A DNA stretch of 64,000 nucleotides from Tethya wilhelma (GCA_964030475.1 CAXIPT010000001.1:13436800-13500799), one strand, 5' to 3'. Positions 1 through 13,391 are shown, counted from the first letter of the stretch. The notes: a model not told the origin generated them from the sequence alone. Made by a program: numbers and translations.

Positions 1-389
1 TAGTATAGTTGGAGGGCTACTACTAGTCAAGTTGGTGTAGCTGTAGTTAAAAATGAGTTCTGATAATCTTATTGAAGTACGGCTGCTAGATTACAAGTTG
101 CTACACACATGATGCAAACTGGGTTACAACTATCATGGGTGTTACATTAGCTCATGGGTGTGTGCATGAGTGTACACACACAACCATTACAGCATGAATG
201 GGTGTAGATTTATTGTTAGACTGACAAACTGATCATGTACACCAACACAACAACTACAACCATCATCACAGTCTAATGATTGGAGGTCGTACCTGCTAGT
301 ACCAAAGATGACATTCTCTCCAAAGGAATCACCTCCTCCCAGTTGACAGATGACATTAGTCTACAGTTGCAATGATATTTTAAAGCATT
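1..389. repeat. Tandem duplicate of an Epac exon and its introns, copy 1
   Basis: Bases 1-389 match 1081-1499 closely with a few substitutions and small indels; the other copy has about 40 extra bases near 1120-1155. The copy holds the complete 68-bp CNB exon (293-360, minus strand) with intact splice sites, identical to the exon at 1402-1469. The window starts inside this copy, so its left limit is unknown. It lies downstream of the next Epac exon, so it is out of order for the encoded domain. Confidence 0.85.
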
Positions 390-640
390 GTCTTGTTAGG
401 CTCGTCTCGGCTGCAAATCAGTAGCTAGAAGTACAATCTTGCATCCCCTGGTGAGGCAGTGAATGGTCAATAAGACTACCAAGTTTGACTTGGATTTGGA
501 CCTTTGAGTGGAAGATAGTGTGGTGTGTCCGAAATTAGGCGCTGTCCGAAAATTGGCGACTTTACCTTACTGAAATGATCACGTGTGGTAAAAATGCTAG
601 CTCAGCATGACACGGAGCTGTCGTACCTCCTCTGCCCTCA

Positions 641-712
641 CCCCTCACCCCTCACCCATCACCCCTCACCCATCACCCATCACCCCTCACCCATCACCCA
701 TCACCCACCCAA
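641..712. repeat. Minisatellite of CACCCATCACCCCT-type units
   Basis: Short units of ACCCCTC, ACCCATC and similar are repeated in tandem. The right end abuts or overlaps the last visible Epac exon, so the true exon end there is uncertain. Confidence 0.75.
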
Positions 713-1497
713 TCAAATCAGTAAAGTGATCCTTAATGAGTAGCAGTAGAGTGAGTCCGGCCATGGTGAGGTCAGAGTCTGGGGAGAGGGAGGTGTCTTG
801 TCCGTCTATCTCTGTCTCTGGCTCCTGTGCTGCTGAGGAGAGCCGAAGGAGACCCTCCATCACCTGCTTGTGACCCTCGTAGATCATACGGATGTTGGAA
901 GCTTCCATGTAGAGCAGTTCACAGTAGTCCTTTGTCACTATAGTGGTTTGTCTGTATGTGTGAGTGTACATGTGTGAGTATATCTTTGTCCATGGTGATA
1001 CCAGTCATAAGGCAGAGAACTTGACAAGTAACCCATGTTCCCCAGGCCCTCTCATCTCAGTTCTAGGTCATTTAGAGATATAGTATAGTTGGAGGGCTAC
1101 TACCAGTCAAGTTGGTGTGGAAATATAGGGATGATATGGGTTGGGAGCTGTAGTTAAAAATGAGTCCTGATAATCTTATTGAAATACACCTGCTAGATTA
1201 CAAGTTGCCACACACACACAATGCAAACTGGGTTACAACTATCACGGGTGTTAGATTAGCTCATGGGTGTGTGCATGAGTGTACACACACAACCATTACA
1301 GCATGAATGGGTGTAGATTTATTGTTAGACTGACAAACTGATCATGTACACCAACACAACAACTACAACCATCATCTTAGTCTAATGATTGGAGGTCGTA
1401 CCTGCTAGTACCAAAGATGACATTCTCTCCAAAGGAATCACCTCCTCCCAGTTGACAGATGACATTAGTCTACAGTTGCAATGATATTTTAAAGCAT

Positions 1498-1554
<57 letters not shown>

Positions 1555-2153
1555 GCAGCTCACCTGGGAAGGATCAGTTGCATCCACATCCAACATATCC
1601 AAGCTGCCTGAGATAACAGCGTACCAGTAGAGGCCATCTTCACCAGGCTTGAACACTACAAGTAAGGAGACAGCTGTTCGTACGTGACATCCAAACACAC
1701 ATGCATGCACATTTTTCTTTTGTCATCATTTCTACAAAACTGTAAGATCAGTATGTACATCTACATGAATTGCCAGGCAATGTGTTGACCTCACACAGAG
1801 CCATCTCCTTGTATGCCTCATTCATTAAACACCTCACAATACAATTTGGGTAGATACCTGACAACTCCCAGTTCATCGACACACACACGCCCTTCAACCC
1901 ATGCACTGCACATGCAAACCAACAGTGTAGCATGTAAAACATGTTGGTTAGAGCCTTGTGTTCTGGACATGTTGCTGAAAATGTGAGGCTTAGGGCGGTT
2001 GGCTGCTTGTAAAGTAAAGGAATCAAATCCACTTGAAGTTCAATGAGAAACCTCACATACAAACTACCACACACACACTTACAGACACTGACTAAACTAT
2101 ATGCTGTAACACATCCCATTTTCACAGCAAGCACTACAAGTGGGTATACTTAT

Positions 2154-2215
<62 letters not shown>

Positions 2216-3109
2216 AATGGCCTTGTCAAAGACAGCTTTAGAACACTGTATAGTACATCAAAACCCCATCAATCAATGCATACCCACCTACACATAGTCT
2301 GAGACACAACTATGAAGAGCAGCTACCATTTTAGGTTGGTGGGGAGAAAGCCTCGTGTAGACTCAAAGGAAGGCAACTCCACCACCTATTTAGTATACAT
2401 AATGTTGTGGTGGGCCTACATATTGCATTATTATTGGAAAATGAACGATGATGATATACTTGTGTGGCTTGCAGGACATACCAGCGATACCAAACATTAT
2501 TAGCAGTGGGTGAATGTCCATTGAAGTCTAAGTCAGGCCGGGTTGTTGACTCAAACCACAGAACAGGGACAAATATCTTCTGAGGTCTGTGTTGCGTGGT
2601 GTACAACAACAGAGGCATGGTCCCACACCCAATGTACTGTACAGCACATTACTTGCGGATATTCCTGTGCATAGAGTTTGTGAGTTAATCCAATTGAGCC
2701 TCAAAGAGATGTAGAAACAGACATTGGAGTTGGTTGGTATGCAGCTGGTAAGAAGAATGGTATTGGAAGTAAACTAGCGAGGTACACAAACACAGCCGTG
2801 AAGGATGGACACTGCCCCAGCCTTACAGTGACTTGACTGTCAGATGATTTGTATACAATGTAGCACTGAATTTTTGTGGTCTAAAAAGTTCTAGAAATGT
2901 GTTTCATTCTTTAAAAACTAAATTTTGCTTGGTATTAATTTGCAAAACTGTACGTGTAAATAATGGACCCAGTTCAACAGCACCACATGCAACCATGTAT
3001 GTTTAAATTGATTATGAGCATTTGGAGCTTTTTCCCTTTAGTAGGGCACTACAGACATTATAGTAAGCAGCTGCAAAACATCTAAAGAAGATTCTACTGT
3101 ACGTAGAAT

Positions 3110-3155
<46 letters not shown>

Positions 3156-3507
3156 CAACTGACACTGAGTTCTTTATTGTGGTAACAATAGACAATGGCA
3201 CATGCCCATATGGTGAGCCAGTGTACACAAACGAAGACACATTGATCTCCATATCACATATCTCCATGCCACACATGTGCCACTGATTAGAAAGGCTACA
3301 AATACATACACCATTAGTAGTAAATCTTCAATGAGGTAGAACAATAGAGTCAGTGGGGTGGAAAAGGTGTTTGGGTAAAAAATCAACTTACAAGTGACAT
3401 TGGCTAGAAACGTATCATAGAGGACATATCTGCTCAGTTCCAAGAGAATTTCTTCAGGATAGTTTTCAAAGACCTTCATCGTCTATGTATGACATTGTGT
3501 GTGTGCA

Positions 3508-3585
<78 letters not shown>

Positions 3586-3976
3586 GAGTGTCTGTATACT
3601 AGGATGAATAGTGTGATTGTCTATTCTCTGATTTTCATGTGCAATTGTTGCTTTATACATGAAGAAACTGCGGCTTCTGATACAATACACCACCATCAAT
3701 AGTGGTAGCACTATATACTAACACACGTCTTACAAGCTGCTCATAGGAAGTAAATGCAAGGGTTTGAACAACCATAGATACTACACATGTCTACAGAACA
3801 ACTTCCAACATTGTTTAGAACATCTCTGATCTCTCGAAACACACACACACACTCATCGACCTCGCTGAGGTCTCTTTGTTGACAGCGAATAGAGCAATAT
3901 TCCGGATAGGCAACCACTTTTTACCTTCAATTTTGCACATATGATGTCCACATCTTCTCCTGAACGTGATGATGGC
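690..3976 (-). CDS. RAPGEF4: Epac-type Rap guanine-nucleotide exchange factor, 5' part (partial)
   Basis: This is the N-terminal part of a cAMP-activated GEF for Rap GTPases; the gene runs off the left edge. Exons join in phase: 3925-3976 (contains SGEDVDIICAKLK, like the EDVDIIFTRLK stretch before Epac2 CNB-A), 3392-3482 (FENYPEEILLELSRY), 1564-1655 (FKPGEDGLYWYAVISGSLD), 1402-1469 (LGGGDSFGENVIFGTSR) and from 951 down to about 690 (TTIVTKDYCELL). Together they form one cyclic-nucleotide-binding domain. The phosphate-binding cassette keeps the ribose-contacting Glu (FGE) and the phosphate-contacting Arg (TSR), so cAMP binding is expected. DEP, REM and CDC25-HD modules are not in the window. 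The initiator Met is unresolved; an open frame continues upstream to an ATG at 4080. The order fits Epac2 (CNB-A first) better than Epac1. RAPGEF4 is a family-level name. The 52-bp exon is repeated at 5949-6000 and the 68-bp exon at 293-360. Confidence 0.8.
1081..1499. repeat. Tandem duplicate of an Epac exon and its introns, copy 2
   Basis: Partner of 1-389. It ends exactly where a (GA)n microsatellite (about 1500-1551) begins. It contains CNB exon 1402-1469, which is in the correct order between exons 1564-1655 and the exon ending at 951. Confidence 0.85.
1500..1551. repeat. (GA)n microsatellite
   Basis: About 26 GA units lie in an Epac intron. A similar array occurs at about 2157-2211. 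Confidence 0.95.
3513..3582. repeat. (GA)n microsatellite at the left edge of the 2-kb duplication
   Basis: A pure GA array of about 35 units runs directly into the first copy of the 2,024-bp duplicated block. A second GA array (7683-7757) lies just beyond the other end of the block. Confidence 0.95.
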
Positions 3977-5600
3977 CTGTAACAGTGCATGTGGTGTGGT
4001 GTGCATTGAACAATGTACATGACATGTACAAGTATAGAGGTCTCTCTCTGTGTGTGTGACCATGCTGCATTTGTTTGCAACTCAATGACACCACACGTTC
4101 TCCAGTATTGTCTTCAAATCATGTGAAGTATGTGTCACACACAGTTACCATAGTTAGGTACACTAGCTAGAAGCACCGTTCATCAGCTGCATGCCCACCA
4201 CAAAGACAACACATACTACTCCCCCGCTAAAAGTAGACAGACAGAACGCTCATTTCTTCTTACTTTTTAGTGAGACACGAGACCCAGTGCCACCCTGTAA
4301 CACCATTCATCTCGAGCGCTGGATTTCTCTCTTTGTACTCTGGCACTGCACACGTTTCTTTACAAGAAGTTCTACCTCCAGTGCTACGTGTTGACTTGCT
4401 ATTAGTACTATATCACAAACTATCGTTGGCCTAAAGCACTGAATTATTATTCAATTACATTTACTGTAGAAGTCTATACTGGACTCACACACTTCTGGTG
4501 CTGAGACTTTACGGCAACACATGTAAAGTGGCAATTAAACAAATTACATCAGTGTAACCACACCTACACTGCATCTGCAGGTATTTAATTATTGGAGGTC
4601 AAACCGCAAAAGAATGCAATTTTTTTGGATTTCATAATTTGAAAAAGAATAAATAATAATGAAAAACACACCCTAAAATGAAAAACCTTGAAACAAACAA
4701 CAACAACAACACATTTGTTAATGAATCACTCAAGAGAGTCCAGCTCTGGAAACAATTCTAACAAAATAATGTCCAAGAGCTTGAAGAAAAGCAGCTTGTT
4801 CAATTCCTTGCACTGAAGACCTTCGAAAATCATGGTAGTTCCATCTCGATATCTTTGCTCACCAACTATTCCAACAAACAAAGGATTGGGGTAGGTGATT
4901 AGCCTTTCCAGAGTCTCATCCATACGCTGCTTAATCTGTTCTTCAGTCCTAGAAACAACAGGATTAGATGAAATGAAGCATTGCAGATCAAGCTAGAGAA
5001 GTTATTACATAGTCTGACTATATAGATATTACATGAAAATTAGTAATAAATTACATACCTAGGTGGGTCATTATTGAAGAAAAGATTATCTACAAAAGGT
5101 GAAGAGGTAATTGACACACACTATTTAATATAATTATTAACTTGGATGATGAAGGGGTTACCTCTAAACAGTTCAATGAGTTGAGTAACCTTAGCTTCTT
5201 GCTGTGACAGCTCTACCTTGCGACGTGCAAAACTATGAGGTAAATTAGACCAATAATCTCAAGATGAATGCCACAGAGTATAATAACTGTAAGTCATACT
5301 TGTAAGCAATTGTCTCCACGGTCTCTTCTCCTAGTAACTTGACCAGCTGCAGTCCTGTTAATTGCCAGGGGCGTACTCGATACACGTGAATTGCCACATA
5401 TATCAGCAGATCCATGATGCTGTTTATTTGAAGTTCATCTGTACAATTGCCCACACATAATGTAAAATACCAGTAATATTGTGTTCAACTGTCAGTCTGA
5501 TACGCATAAATCAATGTAGCGTGCTAGAAACCTACATCCTACTGCTCTATTTGCATATGGACAGTTAAATACGAATAATTCAGTGCAGTGGAGTCATGTT
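3577..5600. repeat. 2,024-bp tandem duplication, copy 1
   Basis: 3577-5600 repeats as 5601-7624 with a constant offset of 2,024 bp and almost no differences; one visible change is aagtaaatg near 3750 versus aagtaaacg near 5774. The unit carries an Epac exon (3925-3976), the Epac/SNX14 intergenic region and the last SNX14 coding exons (4726-5454). The near identity means either a very recent duplication or an assembly artefact. Confidence 0.95.
4726..5454 (-). pseudogene. Duplicate of the SNX14 3' exons (Nexin_C region)
   Basis: This repeats the last SNX14 exons found at 6750-7478: an exon with MDLLIYVAIHVYRVRPW, small exons near 5160-5230 and 5070-5090, and the final exon with LNKLLFFKLLDIILLELFPE and a stop at 4726. 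No upstream SNX14 exons precede it except the other copy, so alone it cannot encode SNX14. It is a pseudo-copy if the duplication is real, or a duplicated contig end if it is artefact. Confidence 0.75.
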
Positions 5601-7624
5601 GAGAGAAGTGAGTGTCTGTATACTAGGATGAATAGTGTGATTGTCTATTCTCTGATTTTCATGTGCAATTGTTGCTTTATACATGAAGAAACTGCGGCTT
5701 CTGATACAATACACCACCATCAATAGTGGTAGCACTATATACTAACACACGTCTTACAAGCTGCTCATAGGAAGTAAACGCAAGGGTTTGAACAACCATA
5801 GATACTACACATGTCTACAGAACAACTTCCAACATTGTTTAGAACATCTCTGATCTCTCGAAACACACACACACACTCATCGACCTCGCTGAGGTCTCTT
5901 TGTTGACAGCGAATAGAGCAATATTCCGGATAGGCAACCACTTTTTACCTTCAATTTTGCACATATGATGTCCACATCTTCTCCTGAACGTGATGATGGC
6001 CTGTAACAGTGCATGTGGTGTGGTGTGCATTGAACAATGTACATGACATGTACAAGTATAGAGGTCTCTCTCTGTGTGTGTGACCATGCTGCATTTGTTT
6101 GCAACTCAATGACACCACACGTTCTCCAGTATTGTCTTCAAATCATGTGAAGTATGTGTCACACACAGTTACCATAGTTAGGTACACTAGCTAGAAGCAC
6201 CGTTCATCAGCTGCATGCCCACCACAAAGACAACACATACTACTCCCCCGCTAAAAGTAGACAGACAGAACGCTCATTTCTTCTTACTTTTTAGTGAGAC
6301 ACGAGACCCAGTGCCACCCTGTAACACCATTCATCTCGAGCGCTGGATTTCTCTCTTTGTACTCTGGCACTGCACACGTTTCTTTACAAGAAGTTCTACC
6401 TCCAGTGCTACGTGTTGACTTGCTATTAGTACTATATCACAAACTATCGTTGGCCTAAAGCACTGAATTATTATTCAATTACATTTACTGTAGAAGTCTA
6501 TACTGGACTCACACACTTCTGGTGCTGAGACTTTACGGCAACACATGTAAAGTGGCAATTAAACAAATTACATCAGTGTAACCACACCTACACTGCATCT
6601 GCAGGTATTTAATTATTGGAGGTCAAACCGCAAAAGAATGCAATTTTTTTGGATTTCATAATTTGAAAAAGAATAAATAATAATGAAAAACACACCCTAA
6701 AATGAAAAACCTTGAAACAAACAACAACAACAACACATTTGTTAATGAATCACTCAAGAGAGTCCAGCTCTGGAAACAATTCTAACAAAATAATGTCCAA
6801 GAGCTTGAAGAAAAGCAGCTTGTTCAATTCCTTGCACTGAAGACCTTCGAAAATCATGGTAGTTCCATCTCGATATCTTTGCTCACCAACTATTCCAACA
6901 AACAAAGGATTGGGGTAGGTGATTAGCCTTTCCAGAGTCTCATCCATACGCTGCTTAATCTGTTCTTCAGTCCTAGAAACAACAGGATTAGATGAAATGA
7001 AGCATTGCAGATCAAGCTAGAGAAGTTATTACATAGTCTGACTATATAGATATTACATGAAAATTAGTAATAAATTACATACCTAGGTGGGTCATTATTG
7101 AAGAAAAGATTATCTACAAAAGGTGAAGAGGTAATTGACACACACTATTTAATATAATTATTAACTTGGATGATGAAGGGGTTACCTCTAAACAGTTCAA
7201 TGAGTTGAGTAACCTTAGCTTCTTGCTGTGACAGCTCTACCTTGCGACGTGCAAAACTATGAGGTAAATTAGACCAATAATCTCAAGATGAATGCCACAG
7301 AGTATAATAACTGTAAGTCATACTTGTAAGCAATTGTCTCCACGGTCTCTTCTCCTAGTAACTTGACCAGCTGCAGTCCTGTTAATTGCCAGGGGCGTAC
7401 TCGATACACGTGAATTGCCACATATATCAGCAGATCCATGATGCTGTTTATTTGAAGTTCATCTGTACAATTGCCCACACATAATGTAAAATACCAGTAA
7501 TATTGTGTTCAACTGTCAGTCTGATACGCATAAATCAATGTAGCGTGCTAGAAACCTACATCCTACTGCTCTATTTGCATATGGACAGTTAAATACGAAT
7601 AATTCAGTGCAGTGGAGTCATGTT
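5601..7624. repeat. 2,024-bp tandem duplication, copy 2
   Basis: Partner of 3577-5600. This copy is directly continuous with the rest of SNX14. Its Epac exon copy (5949-6000) is stranded between the two SNX14 3' ends. Confidence 0.95.
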
Positions 7625-7679
7625 GCATGACTAACTGACTCACCTCCCACATCTGAAGACTGCAACCAGCTCTTAGACC

Positions 7680-7758
<79 letters not shown>

Positions 7759-8273
7759 GAAAATGAATTTCAAAGTTAACACAGGATACTACTGCAATCA
7801 GCAAGATTCCTACAATTATACCTTTCAGTTTCAGAACTAGATTGAGAGAGATCTTCAGCTGCCTCCTGCAATTACACAACAAATAAATCAAATGAATGAA
7901 AAGTCAATAAGTACGTATAAACTGCACCCTCCCTTGAAGACTATAATTTGTAAATAGACTTACAGACAAGTAGGTATCAACCAGATCTCTGTTGACACTG
8001 ACAGCTCTGGTGACCTCTGCCTCAGACTGAGGACTAAGGGAAGAACACATGGGATGATCACCCATACTGGGCTATAATATATATGGTGAGTGACATGGGC
8101 TATGTATGAAGTACGTACCTTGATTGAGCAGGCTGTGTTTCAACATCTTGTAGCAATGATTGCAACAACTCCTCAAGATGTCCCTTCTGTTTGTGGAGTG
8201 ATTTGTGTGACAATGATACTTTTGTAAATTAATTGTAAGCTAATTTGTATCTGCATGTGTGTTGTGCTATTGT

Positions 8274-8309
<36 letters not shown>

Positions 8310-11210
8310 CTCGTCTTTCTCTCTGTGTGTGTTCATTTAAACGTGAATACAACCACTGATTGTTGTTGAAGCACTACAATCAACCCTTACACAAACAGTA
8401 CAAATCACCAATCACACTAAAAACCACCACATCAAAGCAAATGAGCTGACCTCTTTCTTCAGTCGGTTTGGCACTGCTGACTTGAATATCTTCCCTGCCT
8501 TGTCTCCCACTGTGTCCGGCATGAACAGCGACGGATCCGAAGAATCCGATAGGAAAGTGCTCAGAATTTGGCTCTCTCTCACTCCGGGTAGACCGATGAG
8601 GTTCTGGAGGTAGAGCTCAAGTTCCTTACTACGAGCGTCCACAAATGACTTGTCCATGTTTCTGAATGCTCTCTTTGAGGGCAGTGCTTGTGGAATGTCG
8701 CCATGGAACTGACGTAGTTTGGTGTCAAGACCAACAAACTCTTTGAACCTTCTTTTGACTACTAGATTCGCAGTATCTGTTGGATATAAAACAATGGATT
8801 ATCTTTCATTTGTTTTATCATGCAAATCAGCTTGGAGAGCTCCAAGGAAAAGGTTGTCAGTTTTAAATGCAATAATGTACACTTTAGTTTTTGCACATAT
8901 GAATCTGTAGACACTTTACCTAGTATTCAGAGGCCATGCAGCAACAACTCACCTCCCATTCTTCTCGACATGATGACATAGACCGTGTACGGTCTGATGC
9001 CTTCCATACAAGTCTCTGCATCTATCACTTGAGCATGGCAGAGAGGAGAGACTGTAGTGGGTGTGGCCTCATCTTCAAAAGCCTCCTCCCCCTTTTCAAC
9101 CGCCACCTGTTCCTCTGAGCTACTTCTCAATGACTTGAACTGTTTCTTCTTTTGTCTCCACTTGTCACTCTTCTTTGAACCAACTGCTGCTTCTTTTGCT
9201 GTTTGAGTCCTCTTGTTGACGCGGAGGGCATAAAACTAGAGGATAGGAATGGGATGAGGAGGTGTATGTCAAAGAATGGATGTTGGGCATGGTTGAGTAA
9301 TACTGCATTCTTGTCAATTTTCTATACAAGGCATACTTAGAATAATAAGTGGGTCTTTTCCTGCTAGCTATATATGTAGAATTTATTGGGGAAAGGAAAT
9401 CTCCCAGTGTTTCATCACACTCACAACTGAGATCATAATCATGAATATGGTAATACAGTTATCTATTATGTACATCAGTTGCTGCCCTCTACTAGGTGAG
9501 GAGGAGGGATGGAGGCATACTAGGACCAAGAGATCCTTCTGGTTATGGACCCTGGACTAGGACTCACCTGGTAGCTCTTGTGGAATTTAGGACCAAACAC
9601 CTTCACAAGAAGTTCGTTATAAATGTACCCTCTGAGTCCACTGAAAGCTCCGTTCATTTTGAGCTGTTCGCATTTCTTTGAGGCACTGGTTTGTGCAGAT
9701 AACACTACATGAGGTTCAAGATAGAGTCACATTAATGTTGTGTACATACTACATCATCTCTGTTAGTGCACTACAGTATGGGACAATTTTTCAGGGGAAG
9801 CAATTTTCACTGAAAGCAATCCACATAAATAAATTTTGCAGTCTACTACTATTGCAATGGCAAACAAGACAATCCGTGAAAAATTTATCCCTCGGAAAAA
9901 AAAAAAAAAAATCCTACACACTAATTATTCCCACTGACCTTCACCAAGGATGTTGACCCACTTGGCTTGCAGTGGGAGGTACTGGGGGGAGGTGGGTAAT
10001 AAATAGGTATCGTAGAGATTCTGCACTTGTGCAATGATGTCATCTGGCTGTTTGTCAGCAAAGCCACTGACTTTCTTCTTTAGTTCATCTGGTGATGAAG
10101 AGAAAATCAAAAGGTCACCACTGACAGACTCTAAACTACGTGGCAAAGTATATAATGGCGTTGCTCACCAAGGTTAAGGTAGACCTGCAATAAATGGATG
10201 TTGTTTTGAGACTTCATGAACATCATGAAGGTGTAGAGGTGGTGATCGGCTGAGATCAACTCAGGCACGGGGATCTCTAGGAATGTCTTCACAAGGCCCT
10301 TTCTCTCCTTGGAGAATCTAGAGAGGAAGCCAACATCCTTGGAAGGAGGGCCATGCATTCGCTCAAGACGCTGTGTGTGGAGAGAGCACAATGTGAGTGT
10401 GTGTTAGCCTTGTAAACCAGGCCCTCCCTGGATGCAATAGGCAAAGTGGGCAAAGTCTGATTTATGAGGCCTAAGTGTGTGTGGAAAAGGGGGTTGGTGG
10501 TGAGTAACTGCATGCATAACTTGTGCTGTAAGTGTGAGTGTGAGCATAAATAATATACTCTGGCTAGTATTGATATATCTATGGTGTGAGGGGGGTGGGG
10601 GTTGAGAGATGTGGAATTCCCAATGCATACCCTACAACTGATAAGTAATCTCCACTTACTGAATAAGGGTCAAACATCACAAGTAGCAGTTTATTAATGA
10701 AGTCCTGAGTAAGCAAAAATAAGGGCACATGATCATTGAATCACATCCCATATTGCCATACAGAGCAGCAGGGACTGCAGAGGGGATATAGCCATACACT
10801 AACTTACAGGTTTGGCAGCAACATTCATGGCAGGAACAAACACCTTGACTGCAAAAAGTTCCTGAACGAAACTACGTGTTGCTCTAGAGGGAGAAATAAT
10901 GACATCGTTATAACTGTGTACATATATGTGAATGGAAACTGTAAATTTGTCAAAAATACACATCATTATGGCACCACAATTGTGTGTTTATGGACATGGT
11001 GTAATGTACCATGGACATTGCTCCATACATGCAGAGGCCTAGGGAAGTGCATAGCTGGTGTAATAATTATAGAGATCATTACACCACAACACATGTGCAT
11101 GAAAGCTAGCTTCATACACCAGGCCTTCCCTGCTCCTGGTTTGCTTATTGTTAAGAGCATGCCTGAAGGACCTGGTTTTATGAAGCTACACAAAGGTATA
11201 AAGTTGTGAG

Positions 11211-11255
<45 letters not shown>

Positions 11256-12860
11256 GAGAGAGAGCATGGGAGTCCTTGTTTAAGAAGCTAAGGCCAATCA
11301 TCAATCATTGAAGTACAAACATACTTTGATTTTTGCAGTTCAGGAGGCAGAAGGATTGGTATCAGGGCCTGAGCCAATCGCCTGAAGTATCTTAGGTTGG
11401 CTGTCCTTCCTCTCATGGCAGTGTGAATGTGGTCTCCATACTCTTCAATGACTGCCTTTTCAATGGTTACCATGGTAGCAGTGGACGGCACTAGAGTGAA
11501 ACCAAGACACTGTTATCATACCACATTGTACTATATGTACTGGCTCTACTATCAGAACACCATATTCAGATATGTTTGTTATTAGCTAGTATTCCGTGTA
11601 GTACTTGTAACTGTAATAGGTCACATGAAAACAAAGTTTGAACACTATCATAACATGCACCATCAAGTCAACATGATATTGTACTGTACATACACTTTTG
11701 CCTTGCTCTCAGATAGATGTGAATGTGTGCAGCCACAGCTCTAGAGAGCTTGTGTGTGACAACATGGGGTATGTCGATGGCACGGACCCTCCTGAACAGT
11801 GAGGACGCAGCATGTCTGATGGCCAACCTCAGCTCATCCTCTAATGCCTCTGCTGATGGTGCCAGCCGTCTGTGCAGAGAACAGGCACAGTACTAGTGAT
11901 CATAGTATTCCAATAGAAACCAGTGTGATGGCTTCCCACAGGTAAGCAACTTGACAAGTTTACAAACAACCAACTTGACATCCACTAACTTTCCCGACCA
12001 AAAGAGTATACTAATGAGGGATGATTCTAACCATCCCTTTTGCAATACATAAAGAAAAGGTGGTATTAAAACTGCACCTGTGCCATGAGTAGACAAACTT
12101 TTTCATCACAATCTCTAGGACCTGACAAGAAGAGTTTAAACACAATGTGTTGAGATCAAGCATAAAGTTCATGAGTAGAGATCAATACCTCTGTTATTGA
12201 ATTGTCAACAGTGATGGGAAGAAAAATTCCATCCCATGGCTATTATGTGTGTGTGTGTGTGTGTGTGTGTGAGGGGGGGGGGTGATAGAGAGGGGTAAAG
12301 GATATATACAAGAAGAATAAGGAGTAACTATGAATGTACATGTAAAAACTCTCGTGGTGACTCTTCAGGGTGTCTCTTGCAGCCTTCACTACCACACACT
12401 GGACACTGGGATGGGTTAGGTAGAGATGTCTTCCTCAAAGTGCTCCCATACTTGTGAGCTAAGTGTGGTGGCGGGGTCATGTGTAGCAGGAGGTTGGGGA
12501 TTGTTTTGATGGATCTACATAATTTGGTGACATTCAGTGATTATGATAACCAGGGTAGGGGGTATCAATAGCTTACAAGTGCCATACCTGAGAGTGATGT
12601 AAGCACACAACAGACCAAGCAAAGAGGACCAAAATAGCACCAAGTACAGAGGAGAGCTAGTGGCACAGAAGGTCAGATGATACACAGACATTAATTTAAT
12701 TATTTCGAAATTCTGTGCAAACTCTGGACTTTTGGTGATGATTCGATGGCAATAGTTGTCTATAAACTTACTTGCTAAGTTGGGAAGAGAGGAACACTCC
12801 TGCAACAGCCGCCCAGAAAAGCTTACCCTCTTGCCGTTGCAGTATGCCTTGAGCTTCCAT
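6750..12860 (-). CDS. SNX14: Sorting nexin 14 (PXA-RGS-PX-Nexin_C)
   Basis: This is an ER/endolysosome-associated sorting nexin linked to lipid handling and autophagy. The start at 12860 gives MEAQGILQRQE; a 28-bp exon (12772-12799) then bridges in phase to a membrane segment exon (LVLFWSSLLGLLCAYITL). A Cys/His motif follows (QCPVC...CKRH, like human SNX14 CKRHRP). PXA exons lie near 11700-11880, 11330-11490 (YFRRLAQALIPILLPPEL), 10800-10890 (FVQELFAVKVFVPAMN) and 10650-10710. The RGS-like region is about 9930-10380 (NNIHLLQVYLNLG). The PX domain is about 8410-9130 (VVKRRFKEFVGLDTKLRQF, LPSKRAF). Nexin_C ends at 6750 (LLELFPELDSLE then stop). Domain order and local similarity single out SNX14 over SNX13, SNX19 and SNX25. 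The exon set is not fully resolved. Its last exons are duplicated at 4726-5454. Confidence 0.88.
7683..7757. repeat. (GA)n microsatellite in an SNX14 intron
   Basis: A GA array of about 37 units lies 60 bp beyond the right end of the 2,024-bp duplication and mirrors the array at 3513-3582. Confidence 0.95.
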
Positions 12861-13391
12861 CTCCAGAGCTTCACCTTTCAAAACATTTCAAGTGGTGGGC
12901 GGAGTCATTGAAAGGTAAGGGGTCGTTACTGAAGTGGGTTCCCTGAAGTGCCACTTTCAATGAAGTTTCATCAATTGGAAAAAATCTTTTGAAATCTAGC
13001 TATAGGATTACCCAGGTCTTTCATGCAATCCCTCTAGCTATTTTTGTCTAGCATAATAATCATACATATGGATATTATATTAGCAATATATTGTTATCCA
13101 TGGAGAAACTTAGCACAGTGTACACAGTGATGCTCTCATGCATGATTGAGATGTTTGCTGCGGATCACCCATGCAACTTTCAAATCCCACACTTTAGGGG
13201 ATAGAGATGATAAAATAACAATTATGAAAGTTGTACTGATTCAATATTCAATATCATTGCAAAAACCAGAAAACATGAGACTTAAATGTGAAAGTTGTTC
13301 CAATTACAAATTAGCGCTGTACTGTATTTAGTTTTTTTGAAGTTGACTGTACAAAAACACAAAAATATACATCTGGAAAACCAATTACTTG
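12861..13391. other. Intergenic, SNX14 to zinc transporter
   Basis: No coding exon is recognised. The stretch near 13080-13391 probably holds the 3' UTR of the zinc transporter; 12861-13000 is expected to hold the SNX14 promoter. No specific motif was identified. Confidence 0.5.

Noticed and set aside
4191..4394. 67-aa plus-strand ORF occurring twice (also 6215-6418)
   Set aside because: Present only because the 2,024-bp block is duplicated; no family resemblance, no splice context, and it overlaps the Epac/SNX14 intergenic region.
10736..11209. 157-aa plus-strand ORF
   Set aside because: Antisense to confirmed SNX14 exons (10800-10890 and neighbours) and partly runs into a (GT)n array; no domain recognised.
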